This document shows positions 54,817 through 64,000 of a DNA stretch of 64,000 bases, piece after piece (positions within the stretch are counted from its first letter, which is position 1; the number at the start of each line of letters is the position of its first letter). The stretch lies in assembly GCA_963971225.1 (NCBI GenBank), contig OZ020270.1, forward strand, positions 63,988,932 to 64,052,931, given 5' to 3'. The position numbers and the translations under genes were made by a program. Below the pieces are notes generated by a model, which saw only the letters and a program-made list of their open reading frames with translations, made no database searches and was not told where the DNA came from. Source of the stretch: Melieria omissa (taxonomy: Eukaryota > Arthropoda > Insecta > Diptera > Ulidiidae).

Positions 54817-55517
54817 TCAGAGATCAATCAGATTCTCTTCGTCGGCGGTCTCAACATCGCGCCTCCCTTGCACGAGTGCAACCTGAAGAGCGTGGCCCAA
54901 CTGCGCCGTCTGTATTAGCTGCGGCGCCGTGGCTGTCCGGTGACGCTTGCTGCTGACTCGGTTGGTCGTCGCGGCTGCCTTCTGTTTCGCCGCCTTGCGC
55001 GGCGGCTGGCCCTGGCGGCACCGACATGCGGCCTTAGACGGCTGTGCCTGTGGACGCCTGGTCGTGGATGGGCGCCGCGTTGATGGGGCCGGTTGAGGCG
55101 TTACGTTGCGCCTAGCAGGAGGCGCCGATGTCTGGCGCCGCGTTGTTGGTGTCGGTTTGGGCGCTGCTTGGTGATTGGCCGGAAGCGCCGGTGTTTGGCG
55201 CCGCGTCTGCGGGGCCGGTTGGCGCGCCGCCTGTCGCTTTGCAGGTGGGGCTGGGCGTCGTCGAGCTGTGCCGACGCGCTGGCGAGCCGGCATGGCTCGA
55301 TGCAGCAACGTATGGTGCCCCAACCCGCATTTGTAGCAGTTTTGCGCCGATGAACACTCGCCCGTTGTATGCGAGCGGGCGAATCAGTTGACGCAGTATA
55401 AGTTGGTGCGCACCGCGTCTAACTTCTTCATCTTTCGAAACGCCCCGCAGTACCGCAGGGGATGGTGGCGCTCGCATACCAGACATTTCTGGTATGCTCC
55501 CTTCGTGGACTCGGCAT
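54817..55517 (-). pseudogene. Zinc-knuckle/basic Pro-Arg-Ala-rich ORF downstream of BEL pol
   Basis: Minus-strand reading from a good splice acceptor (TGTATATTCCAG, exon start ~55517) gives DAESTKGAYQKCLVCERHH, then a second knuckle with CYKCGLGHHTLLHR. A ~150-residue tail follows, made of repeats of PAPPARRxxTPQPAPxTRRQ type, and ends LIDL at 54817. An in-frame TGA at 55384-55386 replaces a zinc-knuckle Cys codon. The Cys/His layout parallels the Gag zinc region of this same BEL element (CNLCKANHPLKTC...HHSMLHF), so it is gag-related. It may be a spliced third ORF of the element, a second gag-derived insertion, or a decayed domesticated gene. Confidence 0.6.
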
Positions 55518-55559
55518 CTGGAATATACATAGATAAGCATTAGTGTGATGTTGCCGATG

Positions 55560-56934
55560 ATGGTGCTCGAGGAGTGGGAAACGGAATTTCTTTCTGCTGC
55601 TATGAAGGGGCACGCAGATTTGATTTGGCACGCAGAGCTTAACAATGGGTCTTGTCAGAACTCCGTTTTGGGTTTTGACGTCAGCGACTCGGATGTGATT
55701 ACCCGCCCCCCATACAATTTAATGATGCGCCCGAGGCGGCACTCATGGGGAGGAAGGAGCTCGTCTTTAATGACGACGAGGTGGCCTTCAGAGACTTCCG
55801 TCTGGGGGTACTTCCATTTTTGTCGCTTATGGAGTTCTTTAAGATACTCCTCCCGCCATCGTCTGCTGAATTGGTGATGAAGCACCTTCAGCTTTTGCCA
55901 GCGATTAGCAAGTGCGAGATTCTCCGCGTTGGGTTCCGGGGGTTCCAGTAGCGGGGCTCCGCGGAGAAAGTGACCTGGAGTTAAGGCCTGAAGATCGACG
56001 GGGTCTTGCGACATTGGGGAGAGCGGCCGCGAATTAAGGACCGCTTCAATGCGAACGAGGAGAGTTGAAAACTCCTCGGAAGTAAACTTATGAGTGCCGG
56101 CGACTTTGGTTTGGTGAATTTTGAAGCTTTTCACTCCAGCTTCCCAAAGACCGCCCATATGGGGAGCGCTAGGGGGAATAAATTGCCACTCGAGATATTT
56201 ATTTGCGATGTCGACTGACGTTTCTTTCAGAAATCGCACGAGATCTTTACTTATGGCACGTTGTGCACCAATAAATGTTCTGCCGTTGTCTGACATTATT
56301 TTGAATCTTGCATTATGACGAATCTTGCGAAAGCAGCTCGAAATGCGTCAGAGGTGAGATCTGAGCAGAGTTCGAGATGAATCGCCTTAGTGGAGAAGCA
56401 GACGAAGACGCAGACATAGGCTTTGAGAAATGCAGCACGACGGAGAGTGGATGATTTTACTTGAAAGGGGCCAGCAAAATCGACTCCGGTGATGGAGAAC
56501 GGTAACGAAAATGTACACCGCTCGGGAGGAAGAGCGGCCATTATTTGAGACCGTACGCGCTGCTTATAAATGGTACAGGTCTTGCATTGAAAAATGCATT
56601 TCTTGACCTAGATTTTCAGCCGGGGAATGTAATATTCTTGCTGAACCATACGGACCATTAACTGTTTCTCTGCATGCAAGAGGATGCTATGCAGAAAGTC
56701 CAAGTACAACGTGCAGAGACGAGAGTTATCAGGAATGATAATTGGGTGTCGCTCATTATAAGTTAGACCTGAGTGCGCGAGGCGACCATTGATCCTAATA
56801 AGCCCTTCTTTATCCATGAAAGTATTGAGAGTGAGTAAGGAGCTTTTTTGAGAGATAACTTTAGAGGAAGAGAGCGCAGCATATTCATCGGGGAAGTGAT
56901 GGCATTGCGCGAGGGAGATGAGACGTGTTTTCAC
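55560..56934 (-). pseudogene. BEL/Pao integrase (frameshifted)
   Basis: Minus-strand pieces. 56934-56608 is the N-terminal part with HPIIIPDNSRL and LLHAEKQLM (zinc-finger His region). 56541-56296 has the core VDFAGPFQVK and FSTKAIHLEL. 56296-55655 has the second core Asp in SDNGRTFIGA and the Glu in PHMGGLWEAGVK, then the BEL-typical SRRWREEYLKELHKRQKW. The last part (ADVKTQNGVLTRPIVKLC) is in another frame after a G-run near 55715, with the C-terminus near 55560. Frame breaks lie near 56600, 56296 and 55715. Confidence 0.88.
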
Positions 56935-56939
56935 CCTCT

Positions 56940-59709
56940 TTATTTCCAGGTGAGTCTAAGGGCTTGAGAGAATTTCGAAAACCTATTGAGTACATCCTCG
57001 ACTTCAAGCGTGTGGAGGCATTCAATCTTCCGCTTTTCTGGAGCTTGGGTCTGACGAGGCTCTTCTTTGGGCCATGATTGGGGATCGTCTCGGAGCCAAT
57101 TGGGGCCGTGCCACCATAATGTGTTTGCAATCATGTCTTGCGGTTTGCATCCGCGTATACCGAGATCTGCGGGGTTGTCAGAACTGGAAATATGACGCCA
57201 AGTTGCGTTGCTCACATTATGAAGAATTTGAGTGGTGCAGTTTGCTACATACGTTTTCCATATATGGGGTGGTTTCTCGAGCCATGCGAGTACGATGGAC
57301 GAGTCAGACCAGAGTGTTAGGTTGTAAGTCTGAAAACCAAGGTGTGTTCGTACTTGCTTCACCAACTTTGATAGTAGCAGGGCGCCGCACAATTCTAGGC
57401 GTGGCAAGCTTATCGTCTGCAGAGGAGCGACTTTGCTTTTGGCTGCCAAGAGATGCGACGAAGCGCTTGCATGGTCGGCATGGGTTCGTACATATATGCA
57501 TGCACAATATGCCTTTTCAGAGGCGTCGCAGAATCCATGAAGTTGGATTTGAACGCTTGGGGAGAATTGAACCCAGCGCGGAATTTCGATTTTGTCGATG
57601 GATGATAGATTTTCGATGAATGCGTTCCACTTGTGAAGAGATTGTGGTTTTACGCACTCATCCCAGTCTGTTCCTTCCAACCAGAGTTGTTGGAGAAGCA
57701 TTTTTGCTTGAATCATAATCGGCGAAAGCCACCCTGCCGGGTCAAAAAGTTTCGCGACAGCTGAGAGGATCTGTCTCTTGGTGACCGACATTGAATTGTA
57801 GATTGGGTCAAAGGTGTACGAGAAGGAATCTGAAAGCGCATTCCAGCGAATTGACAAGAGTTTTCGTTGAACTTGTGGTTTGGAATCGCAAAAAATCGGA
57901 ATCTAACAGATTTTCGGGGGGGATTTTCTCAAGGAGTTTCGAGTTATTGGCAGTGATATTTTTGAGGGGGAACCCTGCGGAATTGAGGGTTTTAACGAGC
58001 TGATCTAAGGAGTTGATAGCCGTGTCAAGATCGTGACTGCCTGAGAGTATGTCGTCAACATATGTTTCGTCGAGTATGATTTGAGCCGCAAGGGGCCATT
58101 TATCTTTTGAATCATATGCTAACTGCTGTAGTGTACGGATGGCCAAGTAAGGGGCACAGTTCACACCAAATGTGACTGTTTTGAGTTTGAAATCTTCCAC
58201 CGGTTTATGTGAACACCGACGGAAGAGAATTCGTTGAAAATCTTGGTCATCTTTATGTACGAGAATTTGGCGGTACATTTTTTCAATGTCGCCGTTGAAT
58301 ACGAACTTGTAGAGACGCCATCTTAAGAGTAACAGCATAAGATCGTTTTGGAGAGTTGGGCCGATGTGAAGTACATCATTTAATGAGCATCCAGAGCTTG
58401 ATGCTTTTGAAGCGTTGAAAACTACTCGTACTTTAGTAGTCTTCTTTTCTGGGCGAATAACCGCATGGTGAGGTAGGTAAAATGAAAAATATTTACCGTC
58501 ATTTATAATCTCACAAGAGGAAATGGATTCCATGTGGCCGAGAGTGAGATACTCGTTTAATACATCTGAGTATGTTGTTTTGAGATCCCCTTTTTTCTCT
58601 AGTGTCCGCTCTACACTTAAGAATTGTCGTAAGGCAGCTGTCCGTGTATGGTCTAGGGCCGAAGTTTCGGGAAAGCTCTTTTTGAATGGGAGCCTTACGA
58701 CATACCGACCGTCGGGGTTTCGGAACGTTGTCTCTTTATAGAGTTGTTCACAAAGGCGGTCGTCTTCAGATGTTGTGGGTGGGTCGAGTATTTCTTCCTG
58801 TTCCCAAAATTTCCTAAGAAGAGTGTCGAGACATTCGGCGTTGACTTCCTTGACTTGTGTCGAAAATGTGGAAATCGATTCTCTAATGGGGCCGCTGAGA
58901 ATCCAACCGAATATTGACTTTTGGGCCAGAAGACTGTCTCCGTAATTTTGGTGAAGGCCTTCTTGCAAGATTTGTGGTGTCAAATCGCTGCCTATCACTA
59001 GATCAATTCTTGAGGGACGGAAACAGTTTGGATCTGCTAATTCGAGCTTGGAGTATTTCATCCAATCAGGCTCTTTTACCGTGAAGGTGGGTAAAAAGTG
59101 TGTGAGTTGGGGGAGGATAATGGCTTGAGCTTCAATTTGAGGGTGGTCGTCCAAGCCGCAGAGTGTAATTTTACAAATTTTATTGGCATTTTGGACGACC
59201 TTGCCACCTAGGCCCGAGATTTCATAATTAATTTCCCTTGTGGGCAGATTCAGAGTCCTTTGAATTTTGGACGAGATGAATGTCTTTTGAGAGCCGGGGT
59301 CTATGAGGGCTCGGACATTATGAATTTCTCCTAAGTGAACAATGGACACAATTGCTGTGGGGAGAAGCGTTTTCGCTCTAGTGCTCGAGTGATGAGCATG
59401 AGTCTGTTCATGGCTGCAGGTACATATGTGTCGATCTTGTGATTGATCTTTTGAAGTGGAGGACTTTCGACTTGTGGAGGGTTCTTCGTGACCACTCGGC
59501 CGAGTTATTGTGGTTTGAGCCACTGCCTTTTGGGGCCGGGGAGTTGGCTTATGCGTTTGACTGCTCGTGGGAAAGTGTAGCATCGAATGATGCTTTCTTT
59601 GGCAGTAAACGCATGAAAAATTACTTGGGCATTCATTACGCAAATAAGAGTATGCCAGGCAGTTTTCACAATAGTTGTTCTCTTTAACAAACTTGACTCT
59701 GTCATTCAC
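56940..59709 (-). pseudogene. pol: BEL/Pao protease, RT and RNase H
   Basis: 59709-57808 starts in the Gag zinc region (YCENCLAYSYL and CQRKHHSMLHF). Protease follows with VRALIDPGSQKTFISS (~135), then RT: IDLVIGSDLTPQIL, RVVFNASKASSSGCSLND, FNGDIEKMYRQI and the catalytic TYVDDILSG (~575). After a frameshift near 57850, 57857-56940 continues with [16 protein letters not shown], then RNase H-like [15 protein letters not shown] and [12 protein letters not shown] and the BEL-typical NPADLGIRG. Only one frame break, so the decay is modest. Confidence 0.9.
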
Positions 59710-60191
59710 TGAAAGTGACTTAAATTTTTGGCAAGTTTTGAGGGGGTGGTTCGCCTTGCATAAGTTGCAAGTGAACGACTTGCCTGTTTCTGAATGAAAC
59801 GTTTGAGCCTTGGTTTGCGGTTTGTTGAAAGAGAAGTTCGGTTGCGTAGCCCGAGGGGGTTTGCGATTGTTCCCACAGAGCTATGGTCTCTTCGGGTAGT
59901 TTCGAAGAACAAATGAAGACCAGGATTGGATCCCAGTTGTCTATCGAAACCCCTTGTGAACTCAGAACAGACAAGCAATTGTTTATTGTGTTCTGAACTT
60001 TTTGAATGGCAGCGCTATTTTCTGAAGTAACAGGAGAAATGTTCAGCAGCGCCTTGATTTGATTATCAACTAAGATACGTCGGTTCTCATACCGAGCTTT
60101 GAGTGCATCCCAGGCCAATTCAAAATTTTCATTGCTCAAAGGATATTGTTTGACGATGGCACCCGCTGTGCCCTTCGTCTTGTATCGGAGG
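59706..60191 (-). pseudogene. gag: BEL/Pao Gag, C-terminal half
   Basis: Minus-strand frame from the hAT edge at 60191 has KGTAGAIVKQYPLSNENFEL and AWDALKARYENRRILVDNQ, the conserved centre of BEL Gag. A frameshift near 59880-59720 leads to the zinc finger (CNLCKANHPLKTC) joining pol at 59709. Confidence 0.85.
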
Positions 60192-60642
60192 CAGGGGCGT
60201 AGCCAGAACTTGGTCATGGGGGGGTTTTAAAAAATGTTTTTGCCAGTTTAGTATTACATGTTTTTTAAGTAAAGTGCACTTTCCAAATAGGGCATTTTGT
60301 TGTGGCTTATGTGACTTAACCCATTTTCGCGGTTTTTGCGAAAAAAATTATCATTCAAGTAAAATCGATATATATGCTATCAGTTATTCTTAAAAAACTT
60401 ATTTTATATAATTTCATTTTAATTTAAATTCATTTGTCGACGTGGCGCCAACGTTGCGAAGGCGCACCACAAATTCGAGACTTATCTAGAACACGCATAA
60501 TGACACCCAGATAATTCACAAACCCATTTTATTTTTTCTTTGCCTTTATGTGAACGTATTTTCATGTCGACCAAAAAAAGAATTAACGTTTGACAGTTTT
60601 CAAAATTTCAAATTCAAAATTTGTCTGACAAACATGTGTCTA

Positions 60643-60977
60643 CTACATGGGCTGAAAAGTCTTTGGCCTGACATAGAGATGGCGCCAAAAATTAAGAATT
60701 ATTGTGTTGTACATGGAAAACCATCCTTAACTTAGATTCTGTCAAAGTTTCATGACATTTGGTTGACTCGTTTTCAAGTTATTGCTTTCGAAGTGACGCT
60801 ACCTCTGAACTTTTGTAAACAATGGAAAAAAGTGAATTTCGTGTTTTGATAAAACATTGCTATTTGATGGGCAAAAATACAGATGTATTATAACATTTAT
60901 CAAGCCATGCTTTTGTTTCCACTGTATATTTTTGGCGCCATCTCTATGTCAGGCCAAAGACTTTTCAGCCCATGTAG
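60643..60977. mobile_element. Mariner-derived MITE (335 bp)
   Basis: TA at 60641-60642 and 60978-60979. Inverted ends share CTACATGGGCTGAAAAGTC and continue ~50 bp. Inside, from ATG 60822, about 20 codons (MEKSEFRVLIKHCYLMGKN) resemble a mariner N-terminus before the sequence runs into the right end. Confidence 0.85.
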
Positions 60978-61311
60978 TACATATACAAGTGTGTGTGTCA
61001 GTGTGTGTTTTGTAGGTGGTTGAGATATGGAGGGAAGAAAGCCTAAGGATATACCTTCCGAACAAAATTTATCGCAATACCTCACACACACTGCACATAC
61101 GAATTTTTTAAATAGTAACGTTGCGTATACGCAACAGAGGAAGGAAATGGGTTAATGCATTAAAAACTAAATTTTTTCCCTGATTTTTAGTAAAAATTTC
61201 ATAAAAATTTGGTGGACTGAAAGCAAAGTTATTGCATCTGAAGTGGAAGTATGTTTGTGTCATCGTACAAAAATGTGCATCGAACAAAGATCCAATATTA
61301 ACTATTGTGTT

Positions 61312-61550
61312 TGTACAGATGTACTGTGCTGTATTAGTGATTCGTCGATCCCATCTCCAATCCCAATCTTTCCCTCTCCCTTTGTACTCATGTTCCCCCT
61401 ATTTTCTACTCCCCGGCTACGGCCGTTCGTATCGTTTAACGTTTCTTGTGACACTTGTATTACGTACGTCGTCCAATAAAGACCACCACCCATAAACCGA
61501 AGTCTACCGTGGTTTCATTTATCCGCTCCGCCGCGACACGAGATTTTACA
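61312..61550 (+). mobile_element. Solo LTR (239 bp)
   Basis: TGTACAGATG...GATTTTACA with a perfect 5-bp TSD GTGTT (61307-61311 and 61551-61555). An AATAAAG polyadenylation-like signal lies near 61476-61482. The 5-bp TSD fits Copia- or BEL-type integrases. Confidence 0.82.
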
Positions 61551-61759
61551 GTGTTAAACATGTTTAAACTTTAACCGAAGCATTTAAATTTATGGACCAA
61601 GTTTATGGTGATTTTTGTTTATACCGTGGTGGAGTTCATAAGTGGTAAAATCGATTTAAAAACGATTGTCAGAACATAAATGATGACCAAAGTGTTAGCC
61701 AACTGAATCCCCGATCACCGTAGATCAAAACTGGGCGGTAATTCATAAAAGATAAGCCA

Positions 61760-62400
61760 AAATCTTCATTAAAATTCTTGAAATTTATTTTTTTTTTTAT
61801 ATTTTATTTTATATTTTATAATAATATTTGTACAATAGTTAATATTCTACAAATAAGTACCTAGCAGCACTGGCAGCAGAGGCATTCGGCTGTATTCTTG
61901 AAATTGGATTTAACCTTCGCTTTACTTATATCCACCCGGGTGATCTTTTTAATATTCATGTTTAATATCTGCACAAATTTTAAGGTAATTTTCAATAACA
62001 TGAAAAAATATTTTTTGAAATTTTGTTCATGTTTAAACTTGAATTTTGTCATTTTTTATACAAATGTATCTGGGTGATCCCAGGCGCTTTCGCTACCATT
62101 TTGATTAAAACTCACGATAAATTTTGTTTGCGTACCTCATTATGTGTTCAATAAACCCTCTGGAAAGAAATCTTCTAATATTTTCCACAGTCTCAAAATA
62201 AATCATTAAAGTTAGGCTTTTTTTTCGAAATAAGAACTATCGCCAGAGGAAGATACTAAATACTGAAGTATGAAAAAAATTTTTAATTATTATATAATAA
62301 TTGTGAGTTTTACTCAAAATAGCAGCGGAAGTGCCTGGGATCATCTTTAGTAAGGCGAAGGTTAAGCATCTCAATAGCATAAATTTATTGCATTTTAACT
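61760..62400. other. Non-coding block inside the mariner remnant
   Basis: AT-rich. Related inverted phrases AACCTTCGCTTTACTTA (near 61911) and TAAGGCGAAGGTTAAG (near 62352), plus GGGTGATC/GGGATCATC beside them, suggest an old inserted MITE. No TSD seen. Confidence 0.35.
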
Positions 62401-62861
62401 GAACATTTGGCTATCGAAGGATGCCATCCCATCTATTGGCACTTGTTTTGACTGTTTTTTTTTTCACATGATGTGGCACCGTGCGAATTTCACCTTTTCA
62501 AAGAATGCATTTGCCGATGAAAAAAAGCGTTTTGAGAACGTAGAAACCATCCAAAAGGCTTGTACCGACATCCTGAAGGACATTGCGGTCGACGAACTAA
62601 ACTACTCTTTAGACATGTTTTTAGAACATGCAAATCGCTGCACTAAGCCTAAACGTGACTATTAGAAAAAACAAATTAGTTTCGGTAAAAAAAGGTTTTG
62701 TTAATATTCTTTCAAATATTTAAAGATTAAAAGACCTTTTTGCTAATGTGGGAACGTACAAACGATGCATAGTGATTGAAAATGTTGACAAACTATAGGC
62801 TATGGGGGGGGGGTTCTGACACCCTAACCCCCCCCCTTGGCTACGCTTCTGATCGGAGGTG

Positions 62862-63425
62862 CTACAATTTTTGTGCGGGGGTCAATTTGGGGTGGTTTAT
62901 ATAAACCGCAGTATCCCTAAAGGAAGGCCATTCTTCATATCCTCCATAAAAAACTTCAGTATCGCATGCGGGAACTTTTAGGCAGATACCTGAAGAGTCA
63001 ATTTGAGAACCTAAGTCTGCTCGAGGTGCAGAAACTGAAACAGAGGTTGCTCGTTGAGCCTTTAGCAGACCAGTCAATTGAGCTTTACAGTTTTGGAAGT
63101 TTTCACTGCACGCACTATATTTTTGGTCGATTGACTTTTTGTACGTACTGTATGAATCAGACAAATACGCATCTTCGTATGTCTGCAGTACACGCGCCCA
63201 GTTTAGGTCAAGCTCTTGGAGTTGAACTTCAATCAGAGATTCTGTTTGGTCCTCGACGGGGATTGACGACCATTTCGAACAGAATGTGACGAGCCGGTCG
63301 GTTTCGAAAATAAACTTACGAATCGTTAAGTCTATTTTATTTTCTACTTCCGCTTTCGAAGCAGCTCTCGAAGTTCTGGCAGTTTCTTTGGTGCTTAGTG
63401 GATTATCGCTACCGCTTTCTGCCAT
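62862..63425 (-). pseudogene. gag: BEL/Pao Gag, N-terminal half
   Basis: Starts at ATG (63425 on the minus strand), with an Ala/Ser/Thr-rich start, then helical sequence (FIFETDRLVTFCSKW, VQLQELDLNW), and the BEL Gag block CLKVPACDTEVFYGGYEEWPSFRD. It runs to LTPAQKL at 62862, where the hAT element is inserted. The frame is intact. Confidence 0.85.
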
Positions 63426-64000
63426 TTTATTGGTTTGAGATGTTCAAGTAAATAGAGAACCTAATATTTTTTTCTTTCAGTGTATTTGAAAAGCACTGAA
63501 TGCAGCGGGTTATTGGGAAAAACCGAAATAAATATTCCTACGTGAGTTCCAAATAAACTTGAAACTGAAAATTGTTCTCAGTGTATCAGGGATCAACGGC
63601 GGGATTGCGTTGTATGATAAGACCTTTGAGTAAGAAATTACAAAAATTCAGCAATGGGTTGAGGAGATAAAAAATTTTTTGAGAAAATAAAAAATTTTTA
63701 AAAAGTAGTGTCGGTTGGTTTGAGAACCGCTGACCGCACTCCTTGAGTGTGATTGAGAAATGTAAAAAAATTTTTTTTTTTTTAACAAATTGTCTGTGGG
63801 TTTGGGAACCACTGGCTAAATTTGTTTAGTGTTGGGATACTGAAAAGAGGATTTCAGTATGAAATGTGGTTCCAAAAAAAAAATTTTTAGAATCGAAAAT
63901 TATTCTCAGTGTACCAGGGATCAACGGCGGGATTGCGTTGTATGGTAACACTTTGATTGAGATTTGAGTGAATAGTTTTTTCCAGTGAATAGAACAAATT
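63426..64000 (-). other. BEL leader region with a ~330-bp direct repeat
   Basis: A ~60-bp phrase containing GGGATCAACGGCGGGATTGCG occurs at 63567-63631 and 63896-63957 in the same orientation. This may be the edge of an LTR or a tandem duplication of the leader. No PBS could be assigned. Confidence 0.5.

Larger units (their letters stand above)
61150..62700 (+). pseudogene. Mariner transposase remnant, split by a solo LTR and another block
   Basis: Pieces in order: start at ~61274 (MCIEQRSNINYC), solo LTR, then 61556-61730 (TLTEAFKFMDQVYGDF, GGVHKW, NDCQNINDD). A non-coding ~700-bp block follows, and then 62470-62665 (DVAPCEFHLF, KKRFENVETIQKACTDIL, NRCTKPKRDY). Several stops. The helix-turn-helix and last catalytic region are recognisable; the middle is lost. 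Confidence 0.75.
60192..62851. mobile_element. hAT-like element (2.66 kb) inserted in BEL gag
   Basis: 8-bp TSD ATCGGAGG at 60184-60191 and 62852-62859. Ends read CAGGGGCGTAGCCAG and, inverted, CAGAAGCGTAGCCAA with adjacent G-runs, a common hAT end type. No hAT transposase is visible; the interior is filled with mariner remnants and a solo LTR. BEL gag reading resumes cleanly on the far side. Confidence 0.88.
54817..63960 (-). mobile_element. BEL/Pao retrotransposon on the minus strand, interrupted in gag
   Basis: Minus-strand order: leader (63960-63426), gag start (63425-62860), hAT insertion (62851-60192), gag rest with zinc fingers, protease, RT, RNase H, integrase, then an extra zinc-knuckle ORF. 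The single gag-pol with an ALIDPGSQ-type protease is diagnostic of BEL/Pao. LTRs were not identified at either edge. Several frameshifts show decay. Confidence 0.88.

Noticed and set aside
1..64000. CRISPR array, bacterial operon or phage content
   Set aside because: None of the direct repeats has regular short spacers. Codon use, introns and element types are those of an insect genome.

Overview
The window is nuclear DNA of an insect, most likely a higher fly (Diptera; a tephritid-like genome would fit, but the species cannot be fixed from the sequence). The one host gene seen is the 3' end of TAF3 (Drosophila bip2), with short introns and a C-terminal PHD finger. Nearly everything else is transposable elements, many nested inside one another with readable target-site duplications (TSDs). 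No bacterial genes, CRISPR arrays, rRNA or intact tRNA genes were seen.

Layout. 1-2708: 3' part of a Gypsy-type LTR retrotransposon. 2741-8527 and 10843-17530: two near-identical copies of one segment in tandem, each with the TAF3 3' end, a SINE, and a PIF/Harbinger transposon interrupted by an RNase H-bearing LINE. Copy 1 keeps the TAF3 PHD finger; copy 2 is broken by a 28-bp deletion and a LINE insertion. 8528-10842: SINE heads and a dispersed repeat. 17896-24030: a 985-bp fold-back element, the Harbinger transposase and right end, a THAP-bearing P-like element, a small hAT-like MITE, a mariner deletion derivative and a second fold-back with tandemly repeated arms.

24290-37524 is a graveyard of nested elements: a degraded minus-strand Gypsy element, then a mariner gene cut by a solo LTR, by a LINE (itself carrying TTAA-flanked piggyBac-like MITEs) and by another mariner.

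37758-54600 is a young Gypsy-type element with 3.24-kb LTRs, a PBS matching tRNA-Lys(1,2), a Gag with an N-terminal RING-H2-like finger, and a textbook -1 frameshift signal into Pol. Its right LTR carries a 4.6-kb LINE whose ORF1 and ORF2 share one frame, separated by a UAG in the CARYYA readthrough context. 54817-63960 is a minus-strand BEL/Pao element with a second zinc-knuckle ORF downstream of pol; its gag is interrupted by a hAT-like element that holds mariner remnants and a solo LTR.

The most notable observations are the RING-Gag/giant-LTR element with its frameshift signal, the possible stop-codon readthrough in the LINE, the extra zinc-knuckle ORF of the BEL element, and the TAF3 tandem duplication.
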